NCBI GenBank assembly: GCA_002633005.1
Contig: NMRA01000006.1
Span: 1,071,021 to 1,135,020 of the forward strand
Direction of reading: 5' to 3'
From: Phoronis australis
Taxonomy: Eukaryota > Phoronida > Phoronidae
DNA length: 64,000 nucleotides
A model generated the notes under the pieces. That model did not search any database. It saw only the letters and a list, made by a program, of their open reading frames with translations, and was not told the origin of the DNA. The first letter of the stretch is position 1. Every line of letters begins with the position of its first letter. This document shows, piece after piece, positions 35,701 through 48,899 of this stretch. The translations under genes were made by a program, and so were the position numbers.

Positions 35701-38700
35701 TCAAATATACAACATTAACGAAAATATATTCATAAATGAAATGCTTAGAAAATAAGTATATTATAGAATTTTTACCTGACTGCACGGTATCCTTTTTTCA
35801 TAAGAACAGATTTTCTACAATGATTGAAGCAAGTGCATATCAACTAAACTCAACACATAAGGTATAACTGGTACAACTCCCCTCTTGAGGCATTATATGA
35901 AAAAAGGTGAAGCAGACAGAAAGCAAGCCACAATATGACAACTGATTCAACAATAATACAAAAGAAATGATCCAAGATTCAAAAGCCACTCACCTGAGAA
36001 AGTCATCATCAAACAAGTCTTTCTTTTTAGCAGGGGGAGCCGGCTTGTGCTTGGTCGAGCTGCTATTTAGGTCAAAGTCGTCCAAGTCATCCCAGTTGTC
36101 CGTGCCACCCCATCGTTTGCGAGGTGCAACAGGCACAGTTTTCTTGACCGCCTCACCACCGAAGGAGTCCTGAGAAGAGAAGTATTCAATTAGATGAAGC
36201 AGTCAATTGAAACTAGAGTTTCAAGAACATTAACCCTTATCCTGCTGAGCCTCTATTCAGACTACTTTCCCTGTGTGCTGAGCTAAGTAGGTCACCACTA
36301 CTGCTTTACACTAAGCTGTTGTGGAGGTCACCTAGACAAATGACCTAACAATTTTAAATTGGAAATTTGAAGGGGAAATATTAAATTAACAGAAAAGAAG
36401 TCAATACAAAACTTGTGCAGAATTTAATGGGGAATTTCACCATATATAAGTCTTTATCATAGCCTTGGTGAAAGTAAAGTGATCCACTGTCATCCTCTCC
36501 CGTATGGCTCCAGCCATATAATGAAACTATGTGTCTACACTTACATAAACCTGCCAATATCTCCCAAACTAGTAATCACAGCCATATGGTTTAAATTGGA
36601 GAACAGTAGAGGAAGTTGTGAAGTATGGAATGCTCATGGTCACATATCTAAATAACATTCCAGGGCTCTTACAATTTCTGAATGAAAATCACAAGTGTCC
36701 TGGGGTGAGTGCACTCTCCTAGCGCAGCCCAGCTGTAACTTATTATAGTCGATTGAGTACACCCAACGCATTTTAATAGGATAATTGGCATGTCGGCTGA
36801 CCTCGCCTAGCGCAGGATAAGGGTTAAAGTCTGACCACCTTGTGAAAACTTAAATTTTGGCAGTTGTTTGAAATTGGTGAGATTTGCCATAACAGAATAA
36901 AATCCAGTTTTTAGATAAAGCAAAGATAGGAATCATTTAATTCAAGAATTGACAAAAATCCATGCTTTCACACTTAGCCAACATGATTAACAGACTTACT
37001 ATAACCTGCACACGATGCTCACTAGAGCCAACTAAATAATCGGGATGACCTAATTTCATTTATTGACTAGCAGTAACATTTGAAGTAACCGACATGGTTC
37101 TCAAAATGCAATTAAATTATAGTGATTATTCAGGAAACTTTTACGCCTCCTAAATAAAAACTTACGCCACAAAAGACTGCTGAGCTCAACTTCTAGAAAT
37201 AAAAGTCACAGCATTTGCTATCGGGATACATGAGTACCATTCACAACTCAGAGAACTAAGTGTACACACACGGACTCACCTCTATTTTACTTGGCTGCTT
37301 AGTTTTGTCATTGCCCAAAGCTGGCAGCATAGTGTTGACCTTGCTCGTCTCCTTCAGAGGCTGTTTCTGCATGTTGGTCTTCTGCACGTTCTGCGCGTTC
37401 ATGCTCGACTCTGTTTTAGCACCTAGATTCTGACCCACTTGGAAGTAGGCATAGCGCAATGCCTAAAACAAAAGTAGTCAAACTCATTTCACACGTGCAA
37501 CCAGAGATCGGATGCGCGCAAATAAATTTACGCAAAGAAATGTATTTTTCTGGAAATTTTAACCAACCCGCCATGGCATAATACAGCCCAATTACTCAAA
37601 TCCTTGGTAACACCAATTGCATTACAACTTCTACCATGACCTCTCCCTAATCAATAATTACTCACAACAATGAAATGAATCCCTTCACAGATTTTATCAA
37701 GATTCCCAGACAGACCATGTTCTGACACTTTAACTTCCTACTCAGCAAAGCATGCACTTGTTATAGTACACATAACCTCAGGTGACCATGACCCACTTCA
37801 TTCGACTTCGACATAAGCACTTACTTGCGCGGCTGTTGGTCTCTTCTTGGGATCCCAGGCCAACATGTCTCGCATGAGGTGTATGGCTTCATTGCTGGCA
37901 CTAGGAATAAGTGCCTTAAAGTTCTGTGGTACACACTGAGGCCATCTGTAGTTCATGGCAGCAGCTAGCTGGTGACCCTCAGGCCAATCAGCCTAAAGAT
38001 GAAGGAATACGAATAAGTTATATCTCAGGCCAGGTAGCATTGCCAAAACAGACAAGCCTTAGAGAACAACGAGGAGAAATGGTGATCAAAAAGCCAATCA
38101 GCTTAGACACATCAAGATATAGTGAAGCGAGTGAACAGGAAATTAAACAGGTGTATTTAGGGGTATCCGGATCCCCTTTCCAAGCATGAGCAAAAAATGG
38201 TGCTGGAATGTCATTTTTAGGGCCCCACGAAGGGGTTGTTCCCGTGATATCCTAGATCTGCCAGTGTGAAAAGGTAGAGGCTGTCAGATCAGAATATAGG
38301 TGGCACTACAGATCAGGAGTGCACGTCATCCCTCGAGTGTAAAAAACACCACTTTTCATTTCCGCAGACAATAATGTAAGCTTGCACAGCTCCAGGAGAT
38401 AGTTTGCAGTTGTAACATGTTACTTACATATCAACTTTAATCTACCCTTCATTTTATACACCAAATGCAGCATTATCGAAAATTCGTTAAATTGTTATTA
38501 ACTGTAAAAGTCTGGGACTACCAGCTTAAAGTACATCACAGTCAAAACACAAACAAAGGACCTACCTTGGTGGGTGTACCCAGAATAGAACACAGCTTGA
38601 AGAGTTGATCAATCTCGCTGCTTCCTGGGAACAATGGGCGGAGTGTATACAGCTCAGCCATGATGCAGCCAAGCGCGAAGATATCGACCGGTGAACTGTA

Positions 38701-41700
38701 ACTGGTGGACCGTAACAGCACCTCAGGTGCACGGTACCTAAAACATCAACACAACTCAATACAGCTCACTCACCACAGAGGGCTGTTTAACATGTAAAAA
38801 TAGGTTTGTATTCATGAGCTTGACATTTTTCAGTTTTTTGTTGTATTTCGTTTCTGGAGCACCTTTTGGAAAGACGATTCTCAAAGTTCTAAAGGCACAA
38901 CACAATAAAAATGATTATAGAAACATAGATGAAATTCTCTTTGATTGAAAGTAGAGGGAATGATGCAAAACACAAAGCCGGTCTTTAGGCTTTAATTTGA
39001 GCCAGATTGTAACAAAGCCAAAGAGTCACACTGTTCAATGCTAGTGTCACAAGTATCTGATTCTCGATGCCACGAGTGACTGCACCTTATATCAATGTCA
39101 TGTAGTGATTCAATTCTTAACATGCAGAGTCAATTTTAAACACTTAAAAGTCAACAAAAAACAATAAAGTAAATGAGAGCAGAGTTATATTTTCACTCAA
39201 ATTAAGCTGTTCCCCACCTGCAAACAACAATACCCATAGGGAATGTTCCACCAAAAACGTGCCAAGCAGAAATGTTTCAAAGACTGTAGTACTTGTTTTG
39301 AAGTAACTAATCGTGTCAGTTTTATACATCTAATAACATTTCATTTCATTCAATCAACTCAAATCCTGTACAGAGTTAGAAAACATGATTTTCCATAATC
39401 AAAAAAGTGAAATGTATAGAGTTCAGATTAAAAATGCTATGTCTCTTTAAATTACAAATACGCAAATGAAGTACTAGTTTACAAAGAATCCCGGGTCTTC
39501 TGGTGTGCCGGAAACCATCCGAGAACCAGTTACCAGTACAATCTCGTGAAAGTCTCGTTTTGCAAGACTATTTTTATGTAAATGGGTATGGTAATATGTC
39601 ACCGTTACCCTAATAAAACAAGGCACAGTTTTTATTATTTGTTTCTTTCGCTATCAAGTAACAATTGTGTAATATTTGGAATTACTAGGGTTTTTTATAT
39701 GTTCACATTTGTTTTCAGAGTATCAGTTGTCGTGTTTTCTTTAAAACTGCATTTTATTTACAATTTTTTTCTTTTTCCTGACTGTACTTGTACACACAGT
39801 TCTCCAGGAAGTCACTAGGTGGCGCTTGCTACAAATTTAAATATTCACGGTTTTAATGAGACACAGCATCTTTAAATCCGATTTTTCCATTTTGTAAATT
39901 AGCGAATTCCATTTTACTATTTCAAAGTGACAAATAAATGTAGAGGTTTCTGCACATGTAGCTGCATTTTACCAATAAGCTGAATGTCAGGTTTTTTGTT
40001 TCTCCAAACCACAAAAAGAACAGTACACCACCTTCAGAAGGCCTGAAGAACTAATTAAACATGTCTGCTGCATGTGGATGTGTGGCCAGAAAGAGTCTTT
40101 CTTGGATTAAAATTTTCAGTAAATTGAACACCAAAAATAGAATTATAATATCTCCTATAAATCCCATGAATTTCGTCCGCTTTGTGCTATTGCGGAAAAC
40201 CAGGGCATCTACAGCTTATTCATAAGGTGCAGCAAAATGTCCACTAACTTCAGCACAGCCTCTACCTAGCTCAAGACTTACCATCTTGTGGACACATAAT
40301 CTGTGTAGGGAGGTCTTGACCTAATCTCCCTGGCTAGACCAAAGTCTGCAATCTTGACGAGCTCTGCGCCGGAGCACAGTAGATTCTCCGGCTTCATATC
40401 ACGATGAAAGTAGCCGTGCTTGTGCATAAAAGCTAATCCTTGCAGTATCTGATACGAGATATTCCGTAGAACTGACTCTGGGAACAGTTTGTCTCTGAAA
40501 TGACAGGAGACAGTATCCATTAGAGCAGAAATAACCAGAAATCACCAGTATCCTAAACAATGTAATTTTCTGTTGATCAAAGACTGAATACCCGTACATT
40601 CAGTGATGCCACCGAACAACACAAACTATGCTTGCAACAAAATAGAACACTTGATTGTTTGTTTTCCCTTCTGGAGAAAGTAAAACAATTTATTTTTTGT
40701 CATAACTGTGCGTTGAATAGGTCAAAGCTTTCTGACAATATTAAACCTAATCCTACCAAGTCGTAGTAAATGTCATCGTCAAATGCTTTACTTTCCAGCT
40801 GCAGTACAAGCCATAAGTATTCAGAGAAAATGACCCACAATTCCCTGTCATGATGGCTGGGAAGAAGCAGTATTCATCACCAGCAGTTTTTCCTCATGAC
40901 CACAAATGAAGGGGAATTAACAGGAACATTAGTAAGATGGCTAAGCCATTTTGTATTTAGGATATTACCCCCTAAATCATAGTTACTACCAGGCCGTTAA
41001 TAGAATTAGCCGTCACGACGGGGAATGCTATTTTGTCTTTGTATGTGATAGGACAACAGTTTACAGGACTGTAGAGGCACCAGTATACTGTGTGGTAGGA
41101 CTACAGTTCACAGGACTGTAAAAGCACTAGTATACTGTGTGGTAGGACTACAGTTTACAGGACTGTAAAAGCACCAGTATACTGTGTGGTAGGACTACAG
41201 TTTACAGGGCTGTAGAGGCACCATTATACTGTGTGGTAGGACTACAGTTTACAGGGCTGTAGAGGCACCAGTATACTGTGTGGTAGGACTACAGTTTACA
41301 GGGCTGTAGAGGCACCAGTATACTGTGTGGTAGGACTACAGTTTAAAGGACTGTAAAAGCACCAGTATACAAGAGGACAACCACTTGTTAATTCACTAGA
41401 CTTTGTTGACATTCGTCACACAGTATTTCAGAGGCACAGGACCACTATGTTGTTGACATCACTAAACAAACATGTGGCACTGAGGCAATGTTGTGATGGA
41501 AATTTGATACTTGGCAACTGAGCGCAGCAATTCAACGAACATTTCAGGGACGCAAAGAAACGTACAAAAGTGGCAAAACTAACTGCTTCCTTCCAAAACA
41601 TCTGACTTAATTACATAGTTGACCATGAACTCCCATAGTGCTCCAGTCCCTCAACATCAATGCTATCAATATACCAACTTAAACATCACTTATTGAATTT

Positions 41701-44700
41701 CACTAGATAGGTAAACACATGTAAGAGTAACAATGATTGTTTCTAACAATCAAGTCTCCTCAGAACTTCATTTAACACCCAATGAGAGCTACAATGGAGA
41801 CATGAATTATGCATGTCCAACCATAGATTGTCTGTCCACAACACTCAAGGCCGGCCACCATTGGCCACAGGTATATTGTGTTTTGACTATTGATTAGCTC
41901 AGTGTCTTCTGTTTGATTTGCAAAGTAACAACATAGTAACAAGGGGAGATATGAAGACCAAACTAGTTAATAAAGAACAGTGTAAGCACATCCACAATAC
42001 TGGGTAATTCTAGTAGCCCCACCGACCCACCACCTCCTTGCACTTTTGCTGTTCATTTCTTATGGAATACAACTTCTAGTTATGAGTAAAAAATCTGTCT
42101 TCGGAATTGGCATAAATTTTTGAGACAATTGAATAATTGCAACTCAAACTCCTAGCACATTCTGGAAATAGTATCCGTTAAGTTTCTAAGCCAATAACCA
42201 GCTAAAACTTTCAAGATTCAGCTAATCCTCGTCATATTTTTGAATAAAAATAAAGTAATCATGAAATTTCCATTGTTTCAAATGAAAGACACGTTCCGTT
42301 GCTTTTGGGTCCTGCAAACTGGCATTTCACTTCAGACCTGTATATAAACATGAATTCTGTCCAATTTGAAAGAATTTTATAGCAGGGACATTTCTTTTTC
42401 ATTTTCATGCACAATACGCATGTCCATGTACCTGCATTTTTGTGCTCAATAGCTGGCACTTACATTTCTCGGCAATATTTCAAACAACAGGAGATTATTT
42501 AAATAAAATTCATTAAAACACAATACAGAATACAATAACAATGTAATACAATATTAAACAATTACACTCATCCTGAGTGACCCTAACACCAATTCACTGG
42601 ATCAAGCCAAGTAAAATTACAGCTGATCAGTAGTAATTCAAGACCAAGTAATAAAATTGACAATAATACCTTTTTGTAATATTCAGACCTAAAGCTATTA
42701 CGCAGGCTCTTGCAAAAATTCACAATACATCCATTACTCTATAACAAAAAACCTTTGCTCAAGTCATGTTTTAAAATATCCATTTATGTTATAGTTACCC
42801 CGCACATGCCTGGGTATTAACTTACATTAACAAAATACCAATGAAATATGGGGGAAGCTCATGAACCTAACAGTGGTTGTCAAAAGGACATGAAATTGGC
42901 AGAAACTCACTGATTATTGTCAAACTTATGGAGAACATTGCAAATAAAACCAGGAAAGAATTATGTATTTATCATTCCAGTATTTCATGCTGATAACTTT
43001 CTCAACAATAAAATTTCATCAATTTTTTGGAAAACAATAGAGCAGAGCAATGACACTGAGAAGTGGGGTCTGTTAAAATTACTTAAAATATTGAATATGG
43101 AACATAACACCCAAACATCGAAACTTGTCCAAAAATGTGAAATTTTTATTCAGATTTTTTCCAAAAAATGATTTATTTCAGACACCATTAAGTGACAATA
43201 ATTTCTTAGTGATCAGGTTTTTCCGTTAATTTCAAAATTAGACACACAAGGAAAACAATATCAAGCATGGGAAATTAAATTTTAAGATAAGTCTGAGGTC
43301 AAACGTGTAATTGCAATTCTTACCTGTCTTTCATCATCTGATAAAGATTCTCCTTCATGTACTCAAACACAAAGTAGAGATGGTCATTCTCTCGGATCAC
43401 TTCCTTTAGCTTCACTATGTTACTGTGGTTTAGTTTCCGTAGCGACTGAAACACCACCCAACACAATCAACAACTGACAAGCCAGTTTACAAATGGCCAA
43501 ATGCATGCCACACAAAAAATAATGAGAAAAGGCCAGTTCATGCGAGTTTTTGCAAGAAAATTTATGACATGAATGCAACAGTTGTAAAATTGTTAGCTGT
43601 GCTCATTGGAGTAAAAATATTGTAGAAAATCTACAAAATCAGGAAAAAAGACAGATGAAAGGGCTTAAAATGCAACACTCAAAAAAACTTCATAGCAACA
43701 AAAATGAAAATATCTTTATTGCAAATTAAGAAAGTCATGGACAAAATCTTTACTACAAGTTGACATGTATTTCCTACCTATGCGATCAATTTTTTCTCAC
43801 CCTAATCCATAACTAAATGAAACTGAATGTCATTTCCAGGAATATTTTATCAGGAGAGTCACCCATTTCCACAGTTGAATAACCTAGGTTCAGGATGGAA
43901 GGGGGGTACCAGGATTTAAAAAATCGCATTCTTGTTGAAACCATGTCATGCAGTTTTTATTATTAATGGACGCACTGTGCGCATTGTTTGATTTTGCAGT
44001 AAAAATTCTTCAATTCGCAACATAAATAACTTCTGAAATTCTTATTTTTCAGGTTTGATACAGTGTTAAAATTTTCACCAAAATGTCGTTAGGTGGGAAT
44101 TATTAAATCACACAAAGTAAGCTGAAAACAAATCAGAATTTCCAAAAACGCTATTTCGTAGAGAAATTTGACAAAATGAAATGTCACAAGTCCGCCATAT
44201 CGTGTCCTAAACTGAAGAATTTTTCTGTAATTCAAACTTCCAGTGAGCAACAATGTAACAAAAATTTGTTTTAAAAGCAGAATGACTGGGATGTAAAGAA
44301 TAACTGATTGGTAAAAGATTTCTTTCTGAAATGACCACCCTCCAATTGATACGACTTAATTTAATAATTTTAATGAATTATCACATGGGATATAAACTTT
44401 GCGAGCTAGCTAAACATAGATTAAAATAATCTCATTTTTTCAATCACAGCAATAGCCACATGCTGTTATAATACATAAGCCAAACACTGTTTTAATGGTA
44501 GTTAAGTTATACAACCCGTTTCTAAGGCATGAGAGTCATAATCAAATAAATGGTTTTGTAGTAGTGCTTATCAGCAAACACAAGCAGACTGGTGCTAAGA
44601 GCATACTCAGGTATCTGGGGAGAAGGTACTGTCCTTCACTTATCAACATGGTATTAATTGATACATCAACATTATATTTAACATGAGCCAAGACTCATGT

Positions 44701-46850
44701 TAAATATAATGTGTTGGACTTACTTGTAAACCAAACACCGATACTAAAGTGGTTACACTGGTGAATTTAGGAAATCATGTGGGGCCCACCACAATATCCA
44801 AAGTCAAAATACTCCAGACAGTCATAAACATCCCTAATATACGCATAAGCTGGTGCTTCTTTAGTCACTCCCAAGTGGAAAGCACCTCCCTAAATCTGGT
44901 CGATTACCAATGATAGTAAACTTCATGAATTAGATCAAATCAAATAAAATAATTTGTTAAAATCTAAACATGTTGTAACGTAACCAAAAGCCTACAGTTG
45001 TTTTCGTATCTTAAAAATGTGACGTCACAAGTGCATTATGTAGTTGGGACCAAAAAGCAGCTAATCAAGTCATCCAAAATGAGCTGCAACAAGTGCTAAA
45101 GAATGACTTGCATTAAATCTATAGGGACATTTCACAATGCAATAATCTGACAGTGTTCTTTTTTAATTACCAGATGTTTATCTGGACACAGGGTGGTATA
45201 CATTTGTATTTAGAGGACCATGGAGTGGATATAATTTACCCTTTCCTCCACAACCAATAACAGCAACAGTTGTAGTAATATAACAAGTATCCATTTGTAC
45301 AATAAAACCCTGCCAGTTGTATTCATGAGGCAATTCAGTTCTTAAATGGGATTACACAAAGAATTAGCAGTGCATAAACAGGGCATACACTAGAGTTCAA
45401 CAAAGGTTCCTTGGCATTATTCCCAAATGTTGATATACAAAGAATACAACCATTAGTAGCACTTAATATACAGGTTAAATCAAATTGTATTCAGCAGGAC
45501 AAGCACTCAATTACAAGGCTGACAAAAACGGGCTGGGCAATATTTCCCCAGTTACCAGGGGCATGAACAGACCCTAGCATTAGTACTGCTCTACACTTTA
45601 AGATCAAGCTGGGTATCTGCACATCCCAGAGGTTTAAATATACGGTAGTTCAATGAGGTGTTTGAACTCACCCAATATGTTAGAGTTTTGAACTCCGTTT
45701 TCAATTTATCATATTCGCAGCAATTCTTGAAATCAAAATCCAACAATAGTTGGTCATCATGAGAAAGGAACACAAAAATACACTCACTTTGACTTCTCTT
45801 AGACTTAAGCATTCGTCCCAAGAGTAAAACTTCTTCTTCATTCTGAAAAGTAACACCAATACATTAATCAAAATACTGGTGTGGATAACAAGAGACATGC
45901 TGCAACCACTAGAAGTTAAGAAATAAAACAAAAAGCAAGAATTAGCCAATAAAAAATGATTTCAAAACCAAGTCTAGCCAACAAGCGTAGAAAAGCAACC
46001 TATTGTGTCGGTGACATAAATAGACATTGAAACAGAATGTGATACAAGGTTTACTTTAGAGGCAAAAATGACAACAGTGTCATTGGATAAAGTGCTAACG
46101 AAACCACAAGGAATTTAGCTAGTCAAACAAGCTGTCCATGAAGGGGTTACTTTCGACAGCAGGTAGTTTGTTTCCTCACAGCAGTTTTAGGGTAGCTCCA
46201 ACAGCCAGCAAAAGGGACACTTTTAACTGTTCACATAAAGTGCCAGCGTTTTATAACGTTTGAGAACCAGGGTACAACTATGAGATGAGATCAGGGTGTT
46301 ATAGCTGCAACTAGTGAAGACATATGACATGATGTCCCTCGATAGCAACAAGTATTAGTTTGCAAAGTTATAGAAAATGGCAGCTCAACACAGATCCACA
46401 GTAGGATACAAATTATTGCTTTTCCAGCTAGATTGAACATATTCACGACAACTGTCTGAATATGTGAGAGAATAACTCAATTATTTACATCAACAGGGTC
46501 TTCACTCACCTGAGAGAAAAGGTGCCTGTACCTTTTTAAAGGGGAATTTTTGCGGCATTTTTACTGACTAAGACTGGGAAGAGGGGAATGCTTGTGAGGT
46601 TCATTTGTTGCACTGCTTTTTATGACAATGGCATACTACATACCATGAGGGGAATTTCTGATCATTTAGAGGGGAAATTTTGACTTGATAAGGGTAATTT
46701 CGCATGATTTTTGAATATTTTTGAGAGGGGAAGCTTCCTGGCTACTCACTTCTTTATTGCCACCTTCTCCCCACCTTCTATTGTCGTCGCCAACAAGACA
46801 CTGCCATACGTGCCATCTCCCAACTGTTTAGACACGTGGTAACGATTCAT
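32779..46850 (-). CDS. RCK-family (MAK/CILK1) ciliary serine/threonine protein kinase, 12 coding exons
   Basis: Exons in transcript order: 46850-46750, 45842-45788, 43445-43324, 40494-40282, 38737-38566, 37992-37825, 37462-37280, 36169-35994, 35286-35051, 33911-33843, 33338-33227 and 32794-32779. All have GT/AG and joining phases, giving 540 residues. The kinase domain is complete: GDGTYGS 11-17, VAIK Lys33, HRDMKPEN 123-130 (Met where most kinases have Leu), DFG 143-145, activation loop TDY 157-159, and [25 protein letters not shown] and the tail blocks [16 protein letters not shown] (residues about 411-426) and GRTDWAAKY (about 530-537), with an acidic [10 protein letters not shown] segment (about 362-371), identify the MAK/CILK1 subfamily rather than MOK. 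Known members act in cilia, restraining length and controlling intraflagellar transport turnaround, and are activated by dual phosphorylation of TDY. Vertebrates have MAK and CILK1; this looks like the unduplicated form, so I give no symbol. The last coding exon is only 16 nt. Confidence 0.95.
33433..33564. repeat. 44-bp tandem repeat x3 in a kinase intron
   Basis: Units start at 33433, 33477 and 33521 (ACAGAGCTTAACCAGCACAT...). The first two are identical, and the third differs at one position near its end. Confidence 0.85.
41044..41372. repeat. Minisatellite, 47-bp unit x7, in a kinase intron
   Basis: Units start at 41044, 41091, 41138, 41185, 41232, 41279 and 41326 (TGTGGTAGGACTACAGTTTA...). 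Internal variants (GTAGAGG versus GTAAAAG; GGACTG versus GGGCTG) fall in blocks, consistent with local slippage or unequal exchange. It sits in the intron between the third and fourth coding exons. Confidence 0.9.
44670..44711. repeat. Perfect 18-bp hairpin in a kinase intron
   Basis: Left arm 44670-44687 (CATTATATTTAACATGAG) and right arm 44694-44711 are exact reverse complements around a 6-nt loop. Confidence 0.75.
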
Positions 46851-47008
46851 TGTCAACTCAGCAAGTCATGTCCATGTACAAATAGTTCAAAGATAAATAA
46901 TTCCCAATCTAGCACAAAAAGCAACGTCCTTCTTTACGTCTCCACTTTTCCTAATCTTGGTATTGTCATACTGGACAGCTTTCACTGGAGTTCTCAAGCA
47001 AACATAAC
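46851..47008 (-). other. Untranslated part of the first coding kinase exon
   Basis: On the minus strand a good acceptor (TTTTTATTTCAG, ending at 47009) precedes 158 nt of leader and then ATG 46850 (context TTGACAATGAATC). The leader therefore continues on an upstream exon. In-frame stops upstream of the ATG confirm that it is the first methionine of this frame. Confidence 0.55.
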
Positions 47009-48594
47009 CTGAAATAAAAATATAGCATCTAAAATGAAGCAAACATGATAATATCACAGTTAAAGGTACTTTTCTACAAAGCTATGATCAGGAAATCAGG
47101 GAAAACAAAAGAAGCATTAAAACTGGTAGCCAGATGTCACTGCTCTGTAGTGTGAAAGAATTATTTAATATTTTGGCACTACTAATTCTTATTTAGCTCT
47201 TTATAATTATGTAACTCTGAGACACGCATCACGGTTGGTTTAAGCCTTGGTATAAAACTGTATGCAGCTTTGGAGTGGCAAAATAAACTCTGACATTTTA
47301 TGTCATTAAAAAATTCACTCTGTAAAGCAAATACGTTATGGTGCAAAAAATTACCATAAAAGCCTTGTTGTGATGTTAAATTTGTGGAGCAATAAAATGC
47401 GTCGGCCTTCAGCGACATGAGAAAGAGTATCTATTGGTGGATGCTTCAATCAACAGCTTATTGTTCTTCTACCACAAAGTTACATACAGTTCACAACCAA
47501 TTACTGAAGCTGGTTTCACTTTGTTACTAGTACGTAAGTTGCAGGGCCCACAATCCCTCAATTTCGGAGCCGAACATCGGCCCCACTCCCCTGTCAGCAA
47601 CTTTCCCCTTGGGTGATCGAGGGACCTGACTTAATTGTTAACAACAAATTAAATTTCTAAGAAAATTTTGCTCGGTGAAGATGTCAGTATCATGTTGCAT
47701 AAATCCAGCCCATGGAGAATGCACGAGTCACAAGTATTTTTTATTCAAGTTGACGACAGAGTTACCTCTCTAGCTGACAAAGCCAGAGAATGTTGTAGGT
47801 AGACGGCATTTTTACAATTGCTTTTTAGAAACATGCAGATGAAATGAGTAATGCAAGTGTAGGCGGAATACCAGATTTGCAAGTGTATTTGCACCAGCTC
47901 TATATGTTGATACATAGCTTTCATTACCAAGTGACAGACCTGGTCAGTGCGTAATTCGAAGCCTGGAGGTCTGTATAATTTAGCCGGATGTTAAGTCTAC
48001 TCCACTTATAAATCAATAGGCTTGTAACTCAGAGACGACAAACAGAGTGAAGACCTTTTCCTCAAAAACTGGGACAGTAAATAACCAATTTTTGCCTCAA
48101 GAGGGCCAATGGAAAAATATAGATAAATGAAGAGCCTCAACTGCTCAAGACTGCCAGTGACACTGTCACTCAATCATGTCACTGTCTCATTTGACAACTC
48201 GATCATTAACTGTTAACAGGTACATTAATATTCACCTTTCTTAAAAGTTTACGCCGTCTTTTTCAACGGTTATTAACATAATCAAAGACAAATGCTAATG
48301 AAATGTTCCGTTTACCATGATTACTGTGACACAGTTGAAGTTCAGTGTGACAATTTTTCATCTTTCGGTCTTTGACAACGGGAAGCGTTTTGCAGCATTG
48401 ATTTCCAATGCAGAACAACTTTTACAGCCCACACAGTTGATCAGTTTTCTCAAATACTACCGTTTACGATCAAGCCAAACGAAAGTATTTGACTATGAAA
48501 CATCCAAATTTCAACCTGGACGCCGATGAAAATTCTAAAAAGAAGAAAAGGGTAACTTATCCAAGGTTTTATGCTCGAATTACCAAACACTTAC

Positions 48595-48755
48595 CTCCAG
48601 TGTTCGTCCATCTTGAATGTTTGTCACTGTTTTGCTCATTTGCATATTGGATACAGCGTAACGAAGGGAGATAATTTCAAAACGATGGCCACCTTGCGGA
48701 TAAATGCAAAACTATTCTACTTGGATAAGCCCGGCCAACACCGGCCGACTAAACA
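48595..48755 (-). promoter_or_regulatory. Probable first (non-coding) exon and promoter of the kinase gene
   Basis: Minus strand: a strong donor CTGGAG|GTAAGTG at 48595/48594 ends a segment containing CAAGATGGACG and GTGGCCATC, which resemble YY1-type sites common at start sites of housekeeping genes. A GC-richer GGCCGG stretch lies just upstream. Joined to the acceptor at 47009 it would carry a short upstream ORF beginning at that ATGG. The exon's 5' limit is a guess. Confidence 0.4.
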
Positions 48756-48899
48756 GAGTGAATGCGAGCACACCAAGATGAAGTAAATTTGCTCAGAGTG
48801 TTCTGTGAAAGAAATTTGATTGTAAAATCTAGTGTGATCTTACTCATTCTCCAACACTATTTTAATTTTCAATCAAATGTCAAACCATTTTGAATCTAA

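Noticed and set aside
41044-41372. CRISPR-like regular repeats
   Set aside because: The repeats are contiguous 47-bp units without spacers, in an animal intron.
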